DNA of 36,271 nt from Herpetosiphonaceae bacterium (GTDB taxonomy: Bacteria; Chloroflexota; Chloroflexia; Chloroflexales; Kallotenuaceae). The DNA lies in assembly GCA_036374795.1 (NCBI GenBank), contig DASUTC010000321.1, positions 1 to 36,271 of the forward strand, given 5' to 3'. The notes under the pieces were generated by a model, which had not been told where the DNA came from, searched no databases, and was given only the letters and a program-made list of their open reading frames with translations. The stretch's first letter is position 1, and each line of letters opens with the position of its first letter. The translations under genes were made by a program, and so were the position numbers. Below, piece by piece: positions 7,348-16,500 of this stretch.

Positions 7348-8661
7348 CTACGCGCCCGGAAACAGGAATGGAATCGCCAGAACCAAAAAGAGCGCCCAGC
7401 CGCCGTAGATCACGAGGGCAATGCTCGCCACGCGCTGGAGCGAGTCGATCCACGCCGGGCGACCGTCCCGCCACTGACGGTAGAGGAGGGCGATCAAGAG
7501 GCCGATGTTGATCGTGTTCCAGCCGATCACGGTGAGCCGGTTGGGCGTGATGCCGCCGAGCCAGGTGCGGTAGACCACCGCCGCCATTGCGTAGAGACTA
7601 ATCAGAACACTTAATCCCGCCACGGCCAGGATCGCCATGCGCAGCCAGCTGTGGTAACGCGCGGGCACATCGCTGGCGCGCACAGGCGTCGCCCCCACCA
7701 GCAAGACCATTACCGCAAAGAGCATGACATTGTAGACGATCAGCAGCTCCCGGTGGCGAAACGGCCCCATAAAATTAAAGGGAATGAAGCACAGGTAGAC
7801 AGCCAGGACCAGCAGGGTCAGCGGCAGCAGCAGACGCATGAGGATCGGGACCAGCCGCCCCAACCCCTGTTGGAAGCGCTGCTCCACCACCTGGCGCTTT
7901 GGCTGGAAGGCCACCGCCACGGCGATCACAGGCACCAATCCAGCTCCTCCCGCGAAGAGGACCTGCATCGCCCACTCCGGCATATTAAGACCAAGTGCCT
8001 GGAACAACCCTACGGTGATGATGGCAAAGGCAGCCATGCCGCTGCCGAAGACGCCGCCCGTGATCCCAATTTCCAAGGTTTTGATCAGCGCGGCAAAACG
8101 TTCGCGCGCGGACGATGCCCAGCCGAGCATGCCGAGCCCCACTCCAATCCAGGCCAGCAACGGCAGGTGAAACACCATCAAGATGTGATAGCTCTCCCCC
8201 GCCTGCCAGAGCGAGAGCGCAAAGATGTACGCGCTGGCGGCCACCACGCCCCCCAGCGCTGGCAGCGCCCGCTGGCGATAGGCGGGATTCTCCAGCAGCA
8301 GAAAGAGGTAGACCAGCACGGCAACGATGGGCGACCAGAACAACAAAAGGTAGGGCACCTCGTTGCCGAGGGTGAAGCGAGAATCGGCCAGCAGCGCAAA
8401 CAACAGGCCAGCGAGCAAGGCCAGCGGCAGCGCCGTGCGCCAGGCGATGTGGCCCTCTTCGGTTTCGCCATCCAGTGGACGTGCCTGCAAGCGGTAGTAC
8501 CAGGCCGCGTAGAGCGGATTGTCCGGCGCGCGCTGATAGCGGGATACCATCGCCGCGGCAAAAGAGTCGGCTTCGCCCTGGTGGAGGGCCGCCCGGTACA
8601 ACTCTTCCAAGGTGTGGGGATCGTCGGAACTGAGGGCCAGTCCCTGTATGCTGTTCGCCAT
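7348..8661 (-). CDS. polytopic membrane protein, DUF4153-like
   Basis: A 437-residue protein. The start at 8661 (MANSIQGLAL) follows AAAGGAGG at six bases; an ATG nine codons upstream lacks a site. Residues 1-75 are soluble and helical (HTLEELYRAALHQGEADSFAAAM). Then follow about twelve transmembrane helices in the order expected of a DUF4153/DUF4173-type protein; the late block YRTWLGGITPNRLTVIGWN resembles a conserved loop of that group, a tentative recognition from memory. Function unknown. It lies downstream of a winged-helix regulator gene and is preceded by a 20-bp tandem repeat carrying -10-like boxes, suggesting its own regulated promoter inside the locus. Confidence 0.8.
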   Translation of the reverse strand: MANSIQGLALSSDDPHTLEELYRAALHQGEADSFAAAMVSRYQRAPDNPLYAAWYYRLQARPLDGETEEGHIAWRTALPLALLAGLLFALLADSRFTLGNEVPYLLLFWSPIVAVLVYLFLLLENPAYRQRALPALGGVVAASAYIFALSLWQAGESYHILMVFHLPLLAWIGVGLGMLGWASSARERFAALIKTLEIGITGGVFGSGMAAFAIITVGLFQALGLNMPEWAMQVLFAGGAGLVPVIAVAVAFQPKRQVVEQRFQQGLGRLVPILMRLLLPLTLLVLAVYLCFIPFNFMGPFRHRELLIVYNVMLFAVMVLLVGATPVRASDVPARYHSWLRMAILAVAGLSVLISLYAMAAVVYRTWLGGITPNRLTVIGWNTINIGLLIALLYRQWRDGRPAWIDSLQRVASIALVIYGGWALFLVLAIPFLFPGA

Positions 8662-8684
8662 GTGATGCCTCCTTTGGGTCGTTG

Positions 8685-8724
8685 GCAATCATAGAATAAT
8701 GTACGCAATCATAGAACAATGCAC
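8685..8724 (-). promoter_or_regulatory. 20-bp tandem repeat with -10-like boxes (putative operator/promoter)
   Basis: Two head-to-tail 20-bp copies (8685-8704 and 8705-8724) differ at only two positions; each begins GCAATCATAGAA on the plus strand. A degenerate third copy may follow at 8725. On the minus strand, the coding direction of the gene starting at 8661, each copy contains TATGAT, a 5/6 match to the -10 consensus, and the nearer one is about 30 bases before the ATG. Placement, copy spacing of about two helical turns, and the nearby regulator gene make an operator for that regulator the simplest reading. No good -35 box is seen at 17 bp, as expected for an activator-dependent or repressed promoter. 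Confidence 0.5.
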
Positions 8725-8739
8725 GCACTCATCGCGCAA

Positions 8740-8909
8740 CTATTCTTTCAACGGCTCTCCATGTGGCGCAATGCCGCCTCCCAGGAGATTTTGCAGCAGG
8801 TGGATGGCGGTGCTTTCATTGGACTTCTCGTGCAGCGTCCGTTGCCGTCGATGCTGATCGCGACGTGCTGGCTGTTGCCTGTCGCGGCGAGAAAAGCGCT
8901 TTGTGTCAT
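8740..8909 (-). pseudogene. frameshifted mini-gene (about 56 aa if repaired)
   Basis: On the minus strand an ATG at 8909 with GGAG upstream opens MTQSAFLAATGNSQHVAIS, running to ...SIDGNGR in good codons. The same frame then loses coding quality, while the frame offset by one base continues smoothly as LHEKSNESTAIHLLQNLLGG and ends PHGEPLKE with a TAG at 8740-8742. The switch occurs at the GGACGCTG stretch near 8835-8840, consistent with loss of one base (or a sequencing error). Unshifted, the first frame gives a 53-residue product ending at 8748. It sits between the regulator and the large membrane protein, same strand. Family not recognised; no slippery heptamer to suggest programmed frameshifting. 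Confidence 0.4.
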
Positions 8910-8942
8910 AAAGTTGTGCTCCAAAAAAAAGAGATGGGTCGG

Positions 8943-9338
8943 TTAGCGTTGCCGCGTTGCCTGAATCAGCGCTTCCATATGATCGAGATAGCGTTCCAGC
9001 GCGCGGCGTCCGATCTCGGTCAACTGATACTCGGTCTTGGGCACCCGTCCCTCAAAAGACTTGGTGCAGGTGATGTAGGCCGCCTCCTCCAGCTTGCGCG
9101 CGTGGACGCTCAAGTTGCCGTCGGTCGTGCGCAGCAGTGCTTTCAGGTCATTAAAACTTAATGCCTCGTTCACCGCGAGCGCGCTGACTATCCCCAACCG
9201 CATGCGCTCATGGATCAGCCGATCCAGCGCGGGCGCCTGCGCTGGCCCAGCCTGGGCGGGGGCCGGTTCGGAGCGATGCGGCGCGCGCGGGGTCGTGGAT
9301 GCCGGTGCGCGTGCCGCGCTTGGGCGCTTAGCCACCAT
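8943..9338 (-). CDS. winged-helix DNA-binding transcriptional regulator
   Basis: A 131-residue protein. Residues 1-~38 are an Ala/Pro-rich low-complexity lead, so the functional start may be further in. From ~39 it is a compact winged-helix domain (DRLIHERMRLGIVSAL; SFNDLKALLRTTDGNLSVH as the helix-turn-helix; LEEAAYITCTKSFEGRVPKTEY as recognition helix and wing; YQLTEIGRRAL). This order matches the HTH_34/MarR-like single-domain regulators that commonly sit beside small membrane-protein genes. The annotated start overlaps the end of the upstream membrane gene by 11 bases, with GGAGG just before it, so the pair is co-transcribed. The tandem repeat at 8685-8724 is its most likely target, by position only. 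Confidence 0.82.
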   Translation of the reverse strand: MVAKRPSAARAPASTTPRAPHRSEPAPAQAGPAQAPALDRLIHERMRLGIVSALAVNEALSFNDLKALLRTTDGNLSVHARKLEEAAYITCTKSFEGRVPKTEYQLTEIGRRALERYLDHMEALIQATRQR

Positions 9339-9942
9339 GCCTCCGGGCGATCACGACGCCGAAGATGATGTTCAGGCCGCCGAATCCGGCGGCCATGAAC
9401 CAGGGATGCCAGGCTGCCGGGCTGAGCAGCGCCAGGCAGCCCAAGACCATAAAACACAGCCCCATGACCGGCACGATCTTGACGGAAAACGCGCCGCCGG
9501 TGACGATGCCGGTCCCAAAGAGCAGGAGCCACATGCCCGGCAGCAGGGCGGTAGCCCCGGCGCGATACAGCACCAGGGTCAAGACGGCCCCGGCGATCAG
9601 CGGCGGCGAAAAGCTCAGCACAAACTTGCGCGCCGGCGTCGAAACGAGCGGCAGGCCGGTCGCCCGCGCTTTGCGCACCGTCGCGGCAATCGCGATGGCG
9701 AAGGCAAGCAGCGCCTCGCCCAGCCAGAGGACTACCCAGGCGGCAGGCTGCGGGCGGGTGGTTGCGATGGCGGCGGTGATCAGCGCGGTGCCGCCGACGA
9801 GCACCTGGCCCCAGCCGGACACCGCGGTGAACGCGGTGGCTGCCTGCATGGTGTCACGAATAAAGCGCAGGTTGTCGACCGCGCGATCATGCAGGTCGGA
9901 GGATTCTGGCAGCGGAGGCTGCAGATGATGTAGGGATGCCAT
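9328..9942 (-). CDS. membrane protein in regulator operon
   Basis: A 204-residue protein starting MASLHHLQPP. The start at 9942 is chosen because a perfect sigma-70 promoter ends seven bases upstream of this ATG; an upstream in-frame ATG at 9978 would lie in the promoter. Residues ~15-35 are soluble (DLHDRAVDNLRFIRDTMQAA). Six hydrophobic segments follow, in two pairs around a loop at ~95-110, then GMWLLLFGTGIVTGGAF and GLCFMVLGCLALLSP. The end reads FMAAGFGGLNIIFGVVIARR. It is a recurrent partner of HTH_34-type regulators; no enzymatic motif is visible. First gene of the operon, overlapping the regulator gene. Confidence 0.8.
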   Translation of the reverse strand: MASLHHLQPPLPESSDLHDRAVDNLRFIRDTMQAATAFTAVSGWGQVLVGGTALITAAIATTRPQPAAWVVLWLGEALLAFAIAIAATVRKARATGLPLVSTPARKFVLSFSPPLIAGAVLTLVLYRAGATALLPGMWLLLFGTGIVTGGAFSVKIVPVMGLCFMVLGCLALLSPAAWHPWFMAAGFGGLNIIFGVVIARRHGG

Positions 9943-9949
9943 GGTGCGG

Positions 9950-9978
9950 ATTATAGAGGGGTGCGGCAGTGCTGTCAA
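9950..9978 (-). promoter_or_regulatory. consensus sigma-70 promoter, leaderless layout
   Basis: On the minus strand TTGACA (9973-9978) is followed after exactly 17 bp by TATAAT (9950-9955): a 12/12 match to the housekeeping consensus. Only seven bases (CCGCACC) separate the -10 box from the ATG at 9942, so transcription should start at or within a base or two of the start codon. There is no ribosome binding site in the remaining space. This predicts a strongly transcribed leaderless mRNA for the membrane protein/regulator operon. Confidence 0.85.
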
Positions 9979-10583
9979 GTACTTTATGATCCAAAGGAGG
10001 GCTCGGTCACGTCGAGCACCAGCCCCCCGATGAACGGAACGGCATTGCGCCGCGAGACGCGGCCACGACGGAAATCCGCCGCCATGAGCCTTCCTGAACG
10101 CATTGGCGGTATCCGCTCCTCACGGAGCATACGATGTTCTCGAAATGCGCTCGTCACCCCGCACATGGCATGAAAACGTAGTGGTATGCCAACAAAAAAT
10201 ATAGAATATGACTGTAGATCTGGAGATATGCAAGCCCATACGCATCCATCCGTGGCATGTTGAGGCAGTTACGTTTAATGGCAAAGATCGCTTGGCTGTT
10301 GCCGTGTCGTAAGGCTGAAACGTGCGGGTATTGTCGCGTGCTTGCGCTATCTGCCTGGGCACATGCAGCGCCCTCACCGCGATCGGATTGATACGGTGAG
10401 GGCATGAATGCCGCGTCACGACCGTCCCAGATTCATGGATGGTCCGGGGTGTGCCGCCCGTTCATACCTGGCGATGCGCAGCCTGGGGCGACATATGACC
10501 TGATCTGCCGGCTACCAGCAGCGGACATTCCGAAGAATCGGCCACCTCGGCGCGCTGCTTTACCGACCATACGGCCAGCCATC
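9979..10583. other. intergenic region between regulator operon and NRPS-4 end
   Basis: No full gene. A minus-strand ORF ending at 9984 (readable part MAADFRRGRVSRRNAVPFI, ending VLDVTEPSFGS) has coding-like codons over its last ~40 residues and may be the tail of a lost gene. An AT-rich patch (about 10168-10230) breaks the general composition. A perfect 10-bp inverted repeat with a 14-base loop (GCCCTCACCG 10370-10379, CGGTGAGGGC 10394-10403) lies about 180 bases past the NRPS-4 stop and may be a transcript-end structure, though it has no T-run. Confidence 0.35.
10370..10403. terminator. 10-bp perfect stem-loop downstream of NRPS-4
   Basis: GCCCTCACCG and its exact reverse complement CGGTGAGGGC enclose a 14-base loop. 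Position in the gap after the last NRPS gene suggests a termination or 3'-end-stabilising role for the long minus-strand transcript. The lack of a T-run makes intrinsic termination uncertain. Confidence 0.3.
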
Positions 10584-13500
10584 CTATGGGCGCGATTCGT
10601 GAGATGCCAGGCAGGACGCATCCTCCTTCATTTGCACAGCCTCGAACAGCTCATGGAGCCAGTCCGCGACCGCTTGGACATAGGGCGGACGCATGATCGT
10701 GTGATGATCACCAGGAACCACCTGTGTATCGACATCCACGGCCAATGCGCGCCAGGCGTCGGCGAGATTCCGCGTCGGCACGGCCCGAAGCCGATCGGCG
10801 GCCTGAAGCAGCGCAATTGATAGTGGCAGCGGCACCGGGGTGTAGCGTACGAGCGCAAGGAGGTTCGACTGGAATACCGCTGCCAATCGGCGAAGCGCGT
10901 CGAGATCAGCCGCCGGCGGGACTACGGCTTGCCGCCGCGCCTGGACGAACACATATTCCAGTTGTTGCTCAGGCGTGAGATCCCGTATGTCGTCCGGTAC
11001 AATCGATAGCTCTTGACCGTATAGCTGACCAAGGTCGTGAGCGAATTGGGCCACCAGCGCGGCAGCATCAGGCGCTCCGGCATTCGCGTCAAGTATAGCG
11101 CTATCAATCAGCGCCAACAGTGCAACCTGCTGCCCTTGTTGGTGGAGGAGTCGTGCCATCTCGAAGGCAATCACACCGCCAAGCGACCAGCCCCCGAGGA
11201 GGTAGGGGCCTTCAGGCTGAAGTAACCGGATCTCCTCAACATAGCTCCTCGCCATCGCTCGGATGTCATCGTGGATCGGTTGACCGACTTCAAGGCCGCG
11301 CGCCTGGATACCATAGATCGGACGGTCCGCTCCCAGGCGACGCGCTAGCTCGCCATAGGGCAGGACGGTTCCACCCACAGGATGCACACAGAAGAAGGGT
11401 CGTCGCTGTCCTGCCGGTTGAAGCGGAACCAGGGATGACTGGCGTTGCGCTGATGGATCGTGACGGAGCGCTGCTACCAGCCGCTCCACCGTGGGAGCCT
11501 GAAACAGCGTCATCAGCGAGAGGCGACAGCCGAACTCCTGCTGAATCGTTGCCAGCAAGCGCATGCTGAGCAGCGAATGGCCGCCAAGCTCAAAAAAATT
11601 ATCAATCACGCTGATCGGACCTGTATTAAGCAGATCCTCCCACAGCCGCACCATCCGCCATTCCTCGATCGTTCGCGGCCCGATGAATGGGGTGGTGCCT
11701 GCTTGTTGCCGCGCGTCGAACAGGGAGAGTGCCTTGCGATCAACCTTGCCATTCGGGGTGAGTGGTAGCGCTTCGAGCATCACGATCATCGCCGGCAGCA
11801 TGTATGCTGGTAGCGACTGTCCCAGCGCCTCCAGGAGATCGTGACGGGTCACGGCCTGCGTCGGCTGAGCAACGACATAGGCGACCAGTTGGGTGTCCTG
11901 CGTCCCATCCGCACGGACCATGACAACCGCCGCTTGAACACCTGGATGGCGCAGCAGAGCCGCTTCGATCTCGCCCGTCTCGATGCGGTAGCCCCGGATC
12001 TTGACTTGATGATCGATCCGACCCAGAATCTCGACGGTGCCATCAGCGCGCCAGCGGCCCAGGTCGCCGGTGCGCACCATGATCTGCCCATCTTCAAACG
12101 GACACGGTACGAACCGCTCCGCCGTCAATTCGGGACGGAACACGTAGCCGCGCGACACGCTCTCGCCCGTGATGCAGACCTCGCCCGCGATGCCCACCGG
12201 CTGCGGCTGCTGGTGCTGGTCCAGAATGTAGATCCGATTGTTGTGGAGCGGTCTGCCGACCGTGATCGGTTGATCCACATCGGCGGCACGAATGACCCCC
12301 AGGAGGTTGATGTCGCTGATCTCGGTCAGGCCGTAGATGTTGACGACCTGGACCTGCGGCCCAAGCTGGCCGAAGACGGATTGCAGGAGCCGCTGCTCGA
12401 TCTTCTCGCCGCCGATCAGCAAGTAGCGCAGCGCGTTCGGTGGCTGCTGCGGCGCGACCTCGTTCAGTACCGCCTGCATGTAGGAGGGCACCGCGTCCAG
12501 CAAATGGATCTGGTGGTCGTCGAGGTAGCGCAGCAGCGCGCGGCTGTCGAACTTGACCGGATCGGGGATGATGTGCAGCGTGCGGCCAAAGACCAGCGTC
12601 GGGAAGATCTGGTTGACCGAGATGTCGAAGCTGATCGAGGTGATCAGGCCGGTCGTTTGGACGGCGGGATCGCCGAAGTAGGCGCGCAGGCCATAGACCA
12701 GATTGACCAGCCCGCGCTGTGTGACCATCACGCCCTTTGGTCGTCCGGTCGAGCCTGACGTGAAGATGATATAGGCCAGGTGCTCCGGCAGCACCGTGCG
12801 CGGCGGATTGGTCACGGGCTCCTGGGCTAAGCGCGCCCAATCGGCATCCAGGCGGAAGACCTGGGCCGTGTGTTCGGGTAAGCGCTCGACCAGCGCCGCC
12901 TGGGTCAGGAGCACCGGCGCGCGACTGTGCGCGAGCATGTACTGGATGCGCTCTTGAGGATAGGCCGGGTCGAGGGGCACATACGCGCCGCCTGCCTTGA
13001 GGATCGCCAGCATGCCGACGATCATCTCCAGACTCCGCTCGACACACAGCGCGACGAGCACATCCGGCCCGACGCCCTGCGCCCGCAGATAGTGCGCGAG
13101 CTGATTCGCTTGTGTGTTCAGCTCGGCGTACGTCAGACGCGCTCCTTCAAAGACGATCGCGGAAGCATTGGGCGTGCGCGCGGCCTGGGCCTCAAAGAGC
13201 TGATGCACGGCGGCATCACGGGGATAGTCGGCTGCGGAGCGATTCCAATCGAAGAGGATCTGCCGGTGCTCAACCCCGGTCAGCAGCGGCAGCTCAGCGA
13301 TCCGGCGGTCGGGATCGGCGACGATGGCTTCCAGCAGGATCTCCCAATGCCCGGCCATGCGCGCGATCGTTTCCGTTGCGAACACATCGGTATTGTATCC
13401 CCATCCGCCCTGCAAGCCCTGCGGCGTTTCGACAAGCGACAACGAAAGGTCGAACTTCGCGCTTCCGCCCTCGATCTCCAGAAAGCTCCACTCCAGGCCG

Positions 13501-16500
13501 GGAAATGGCGTGCTGGGCAGCGGCGCGCTCTGGAGCATAAACATGATCTGAAAGAGCGGGTGGCGGTTCAGATCACGGTCCCGCGCGATGCTCTCGACGA
13601 GCTGCTCAAAGGGCACATCCTGGTGCGCGTAGGCCTCGGACGTGACCGTGCGGACGTGCTGAAGCGCTGCGCGGAACGTAGGGTTGCCCGACAAGTTGGT
13701 ACGGATCACCAGGCTGTTGACGAAAAAGCCGATCAACCCTTCAAGCTCGGCCCGGTTGCGTCCTGCAATCGGCGTACCGACCACGATATCGACCTGCCCG
13801 GTATAGCGCATCAGCAGCGTGTGGAAGGCGGCGAGCAGCGTCATAAAGAGCGTCACGCCCTCGCGCCGACTCAGCGCTGCCAGCTCCTGGCTCAGCGCTG
13901 CGGGCAAGCCGATCGCATGGTGCCTGCCGTTGGTGGTCTGGATCGCTGGCCGGGGGTAATCTATCGGTAGGTCGAGGACGGGCAGCCCCGCGAGCTGCCG
14001 CTCCCAGTAGGCTATCTGTGCCGCCAGCTCGCTGCCCTGGAGCCACTGGCGCTGCCACACGGCATAATCGGCATACTGGATCGGCAAGGGGGGGAGCACA
14101 TGCGCCGCGCGCTCGTCGCTCAGGTAGGCGGCGTAGAGGGTTGTTACCTCCTGGATCAGGATTCGCTCGGACCACCCATCAGAGACAATATGGTGCATGT
14201 TCATCGCGAGGATATGGTCGTCCTCAGCCATCTGGAGCAGCAGCAGGCGCAGGAGTGGCCCACATGCCAGATCGAAGGGCGAGCGCGCCTCCTGGGTCGC
14301 CCGCTGGATTGCTGCCGCCTCACGCTCACGCATCGGCAGGTTGCGCAGATCGATCCTCGTGATCGATGTGGGCTGTGGCGGGACGATCACCTGCATGGGC
14401 GTACCTTCAACAACGGCAAAGACGGTACGGAGCGACTCGTGACGCTGCATGATCGTATCGAAGCTGCGTTGCAGGGCCATCAGATCGAGGGAGCCGATCA
14501 GACGAAACGTGACGAAAATATTATAGGCCGTGCTGCCTGGCTGAAGCTGATCGATAAACCACAGCCGCTGCTGGGCAAACGAGCAGGGAAACCTATCGCT
14601 GCCGGTTCTCGGCTGGGGTAGAATCGGTGTCAACGTTGCACCACCTGAGCTGGATCGAGGTGCAGCGTAGCCGAGGTGCTCGGCAACCTGCCAGGTGAGA
14701 TCGCCCAGAAACTCCTCGGCATAGGAGTCCCGCCAGCGCTCGCTCGTTGACGCATCGATCTGCTGGTGTTCGTGGAACTTAACATCGCCGAGCATGCGGC
14801 TTGCAGCGTGGGGTCCGTCCGTCATGCGCTGCTGGGTGTCAGCGTAGGGCTGGAGCATCGCGGGGTCGAAATCCAGGCCGAGGAATGTGCAGATCTGCTC
14901 CATGCTCCGCACCGGCTGGCTGACCATCTCCTCGAAATGCACGGTGTGCCGCCGCTCCGCCGGGATCTGTTGGAAGAAGTCTAGAATGTTCTGGTGGCTG
15001 ATCAGCCAGATCAGCTCTGCTAGCTCACGGGTCGTAAAGGCGTGCGGACGGCGGAAAAAGATCTGGTCAAGCTTCGCCTCCTCAAACGAGTGAATCATGC
15101 CGTACGGATGGCGGATCAGATGGATGTAGCGCGCATGGGTAAAGTCCTCCTCGGCGCGCTGGAGGATCGCGCGGTCCAGGGCATAGGATGGCGTTTTGTC
15201 GACCAGCATCCGATCGCCGAGCCAGGTTTGCAGCAGGCGATAGAACGCCTGCACGCTGAGATCCTGGGCCTCGTACTGCGCCATCAACTGCTCAGCAGCG
15301 GGAGCGTCACACACGTTAAGCGCCATGATCGCGCGAATCGTGCCTTCCAACCAGAAGCGATCCCGGTCGGTAAACGCTGCTTTCCGCTCCGCCAGCGTAT
15401 TAAACGACAGCAGCTCCAGCTCCGGCGGCGCGAAGAGTCGGGGATGCCCGGCCAGCATCACGCGCAGCAGCGTCGAGCCGGAGCGCGGCGGCGATAGGAT
15501 AAACACCGCCGGAGGATTCTTGGCGACGGAGCCGGCTGGGCGCGGCGGCAACGGGGTGATCAACTGCCGAAGCCTGGCAACCTCGGCTTGACCGATCGGC
15601 CTGGCACGCGGCGGCGTGTCCGAATCCACGGCAGGTTCCTCCCGCCGATCACTGCCAGAGAGGCGCGTCACGCTTTGCGGATACCGGCTGGAAAGATACA
15701 CGGCCAGCTCGGCAACGGTGGGTGCGTCGAAGATCGCGACGACGTAGACGATTTCCTGGAGGGCAGCTTGGATCTGGTTGATCAGGAGGGCGGCCTGAAT
15801 CGAGTTTCCGCCCAGGGCGAAAAAGTTATCATGCACGCCGATCGTCGCAACGCCCAGCAGATCTTGCCAGAGCCGCACCAGAACATGCTCCAACGGGGAG
15901 CGCGGCGCGGTGTAGTCCTCCTCCAGCGCTGGTCGCGCCTGATCCGGGCTCGGGAGCGCGTTGCGGTCAAGCTTGCCATTCACCGTGAGCGGCAGCTTGT
16001 CAAGAGCCACAAAAGCCGTCGGGATCATATAATCCGGCAGGCGTGTTCCCAGGAAACGTCGCAAGTCGTCGATGGTGGGCTGGGATTCCAGGGTGGGAAC
16101 GACGTATGCGACCAGCTGCCGATGCATGGGCCCACGATCTTCACGCGCGATCACAACGACGTCACGCACGCCCGGATGCTGCGCCAGCACGGCCTCAATC
16201 TCGCCAAGCTCGATGCGGAAGCCGCGAATCTTGACCTGCTGATCGATGCGACCGAGATACTCAAGCTCACCATTCGCCTGGTAGCGCGCCAGGTCGCCCG
16301 ACTTATACAAGCGCTGGCCTGCGGTTGTGCTCAAAGGGTGCGGGACGAACCGTTCTGCGGTCAAGGCCGGACGATGGAGGTAGCCGCGAGCAAGCCCTGC
16401 TCCCCCAACGTAGATCTCGCCGGGCACGCCCACCGGCACGGGCTGGAGATAGTGGTCCAGGAGATACACCTCCAGATCCGGGATCGCGCCGCCGATCACG

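Noticed and set aside
8685-8724. Possible CRISPR array
   Set aside because: The units are contiguous with no spacers and there are only two copies; no cas genes nearby.
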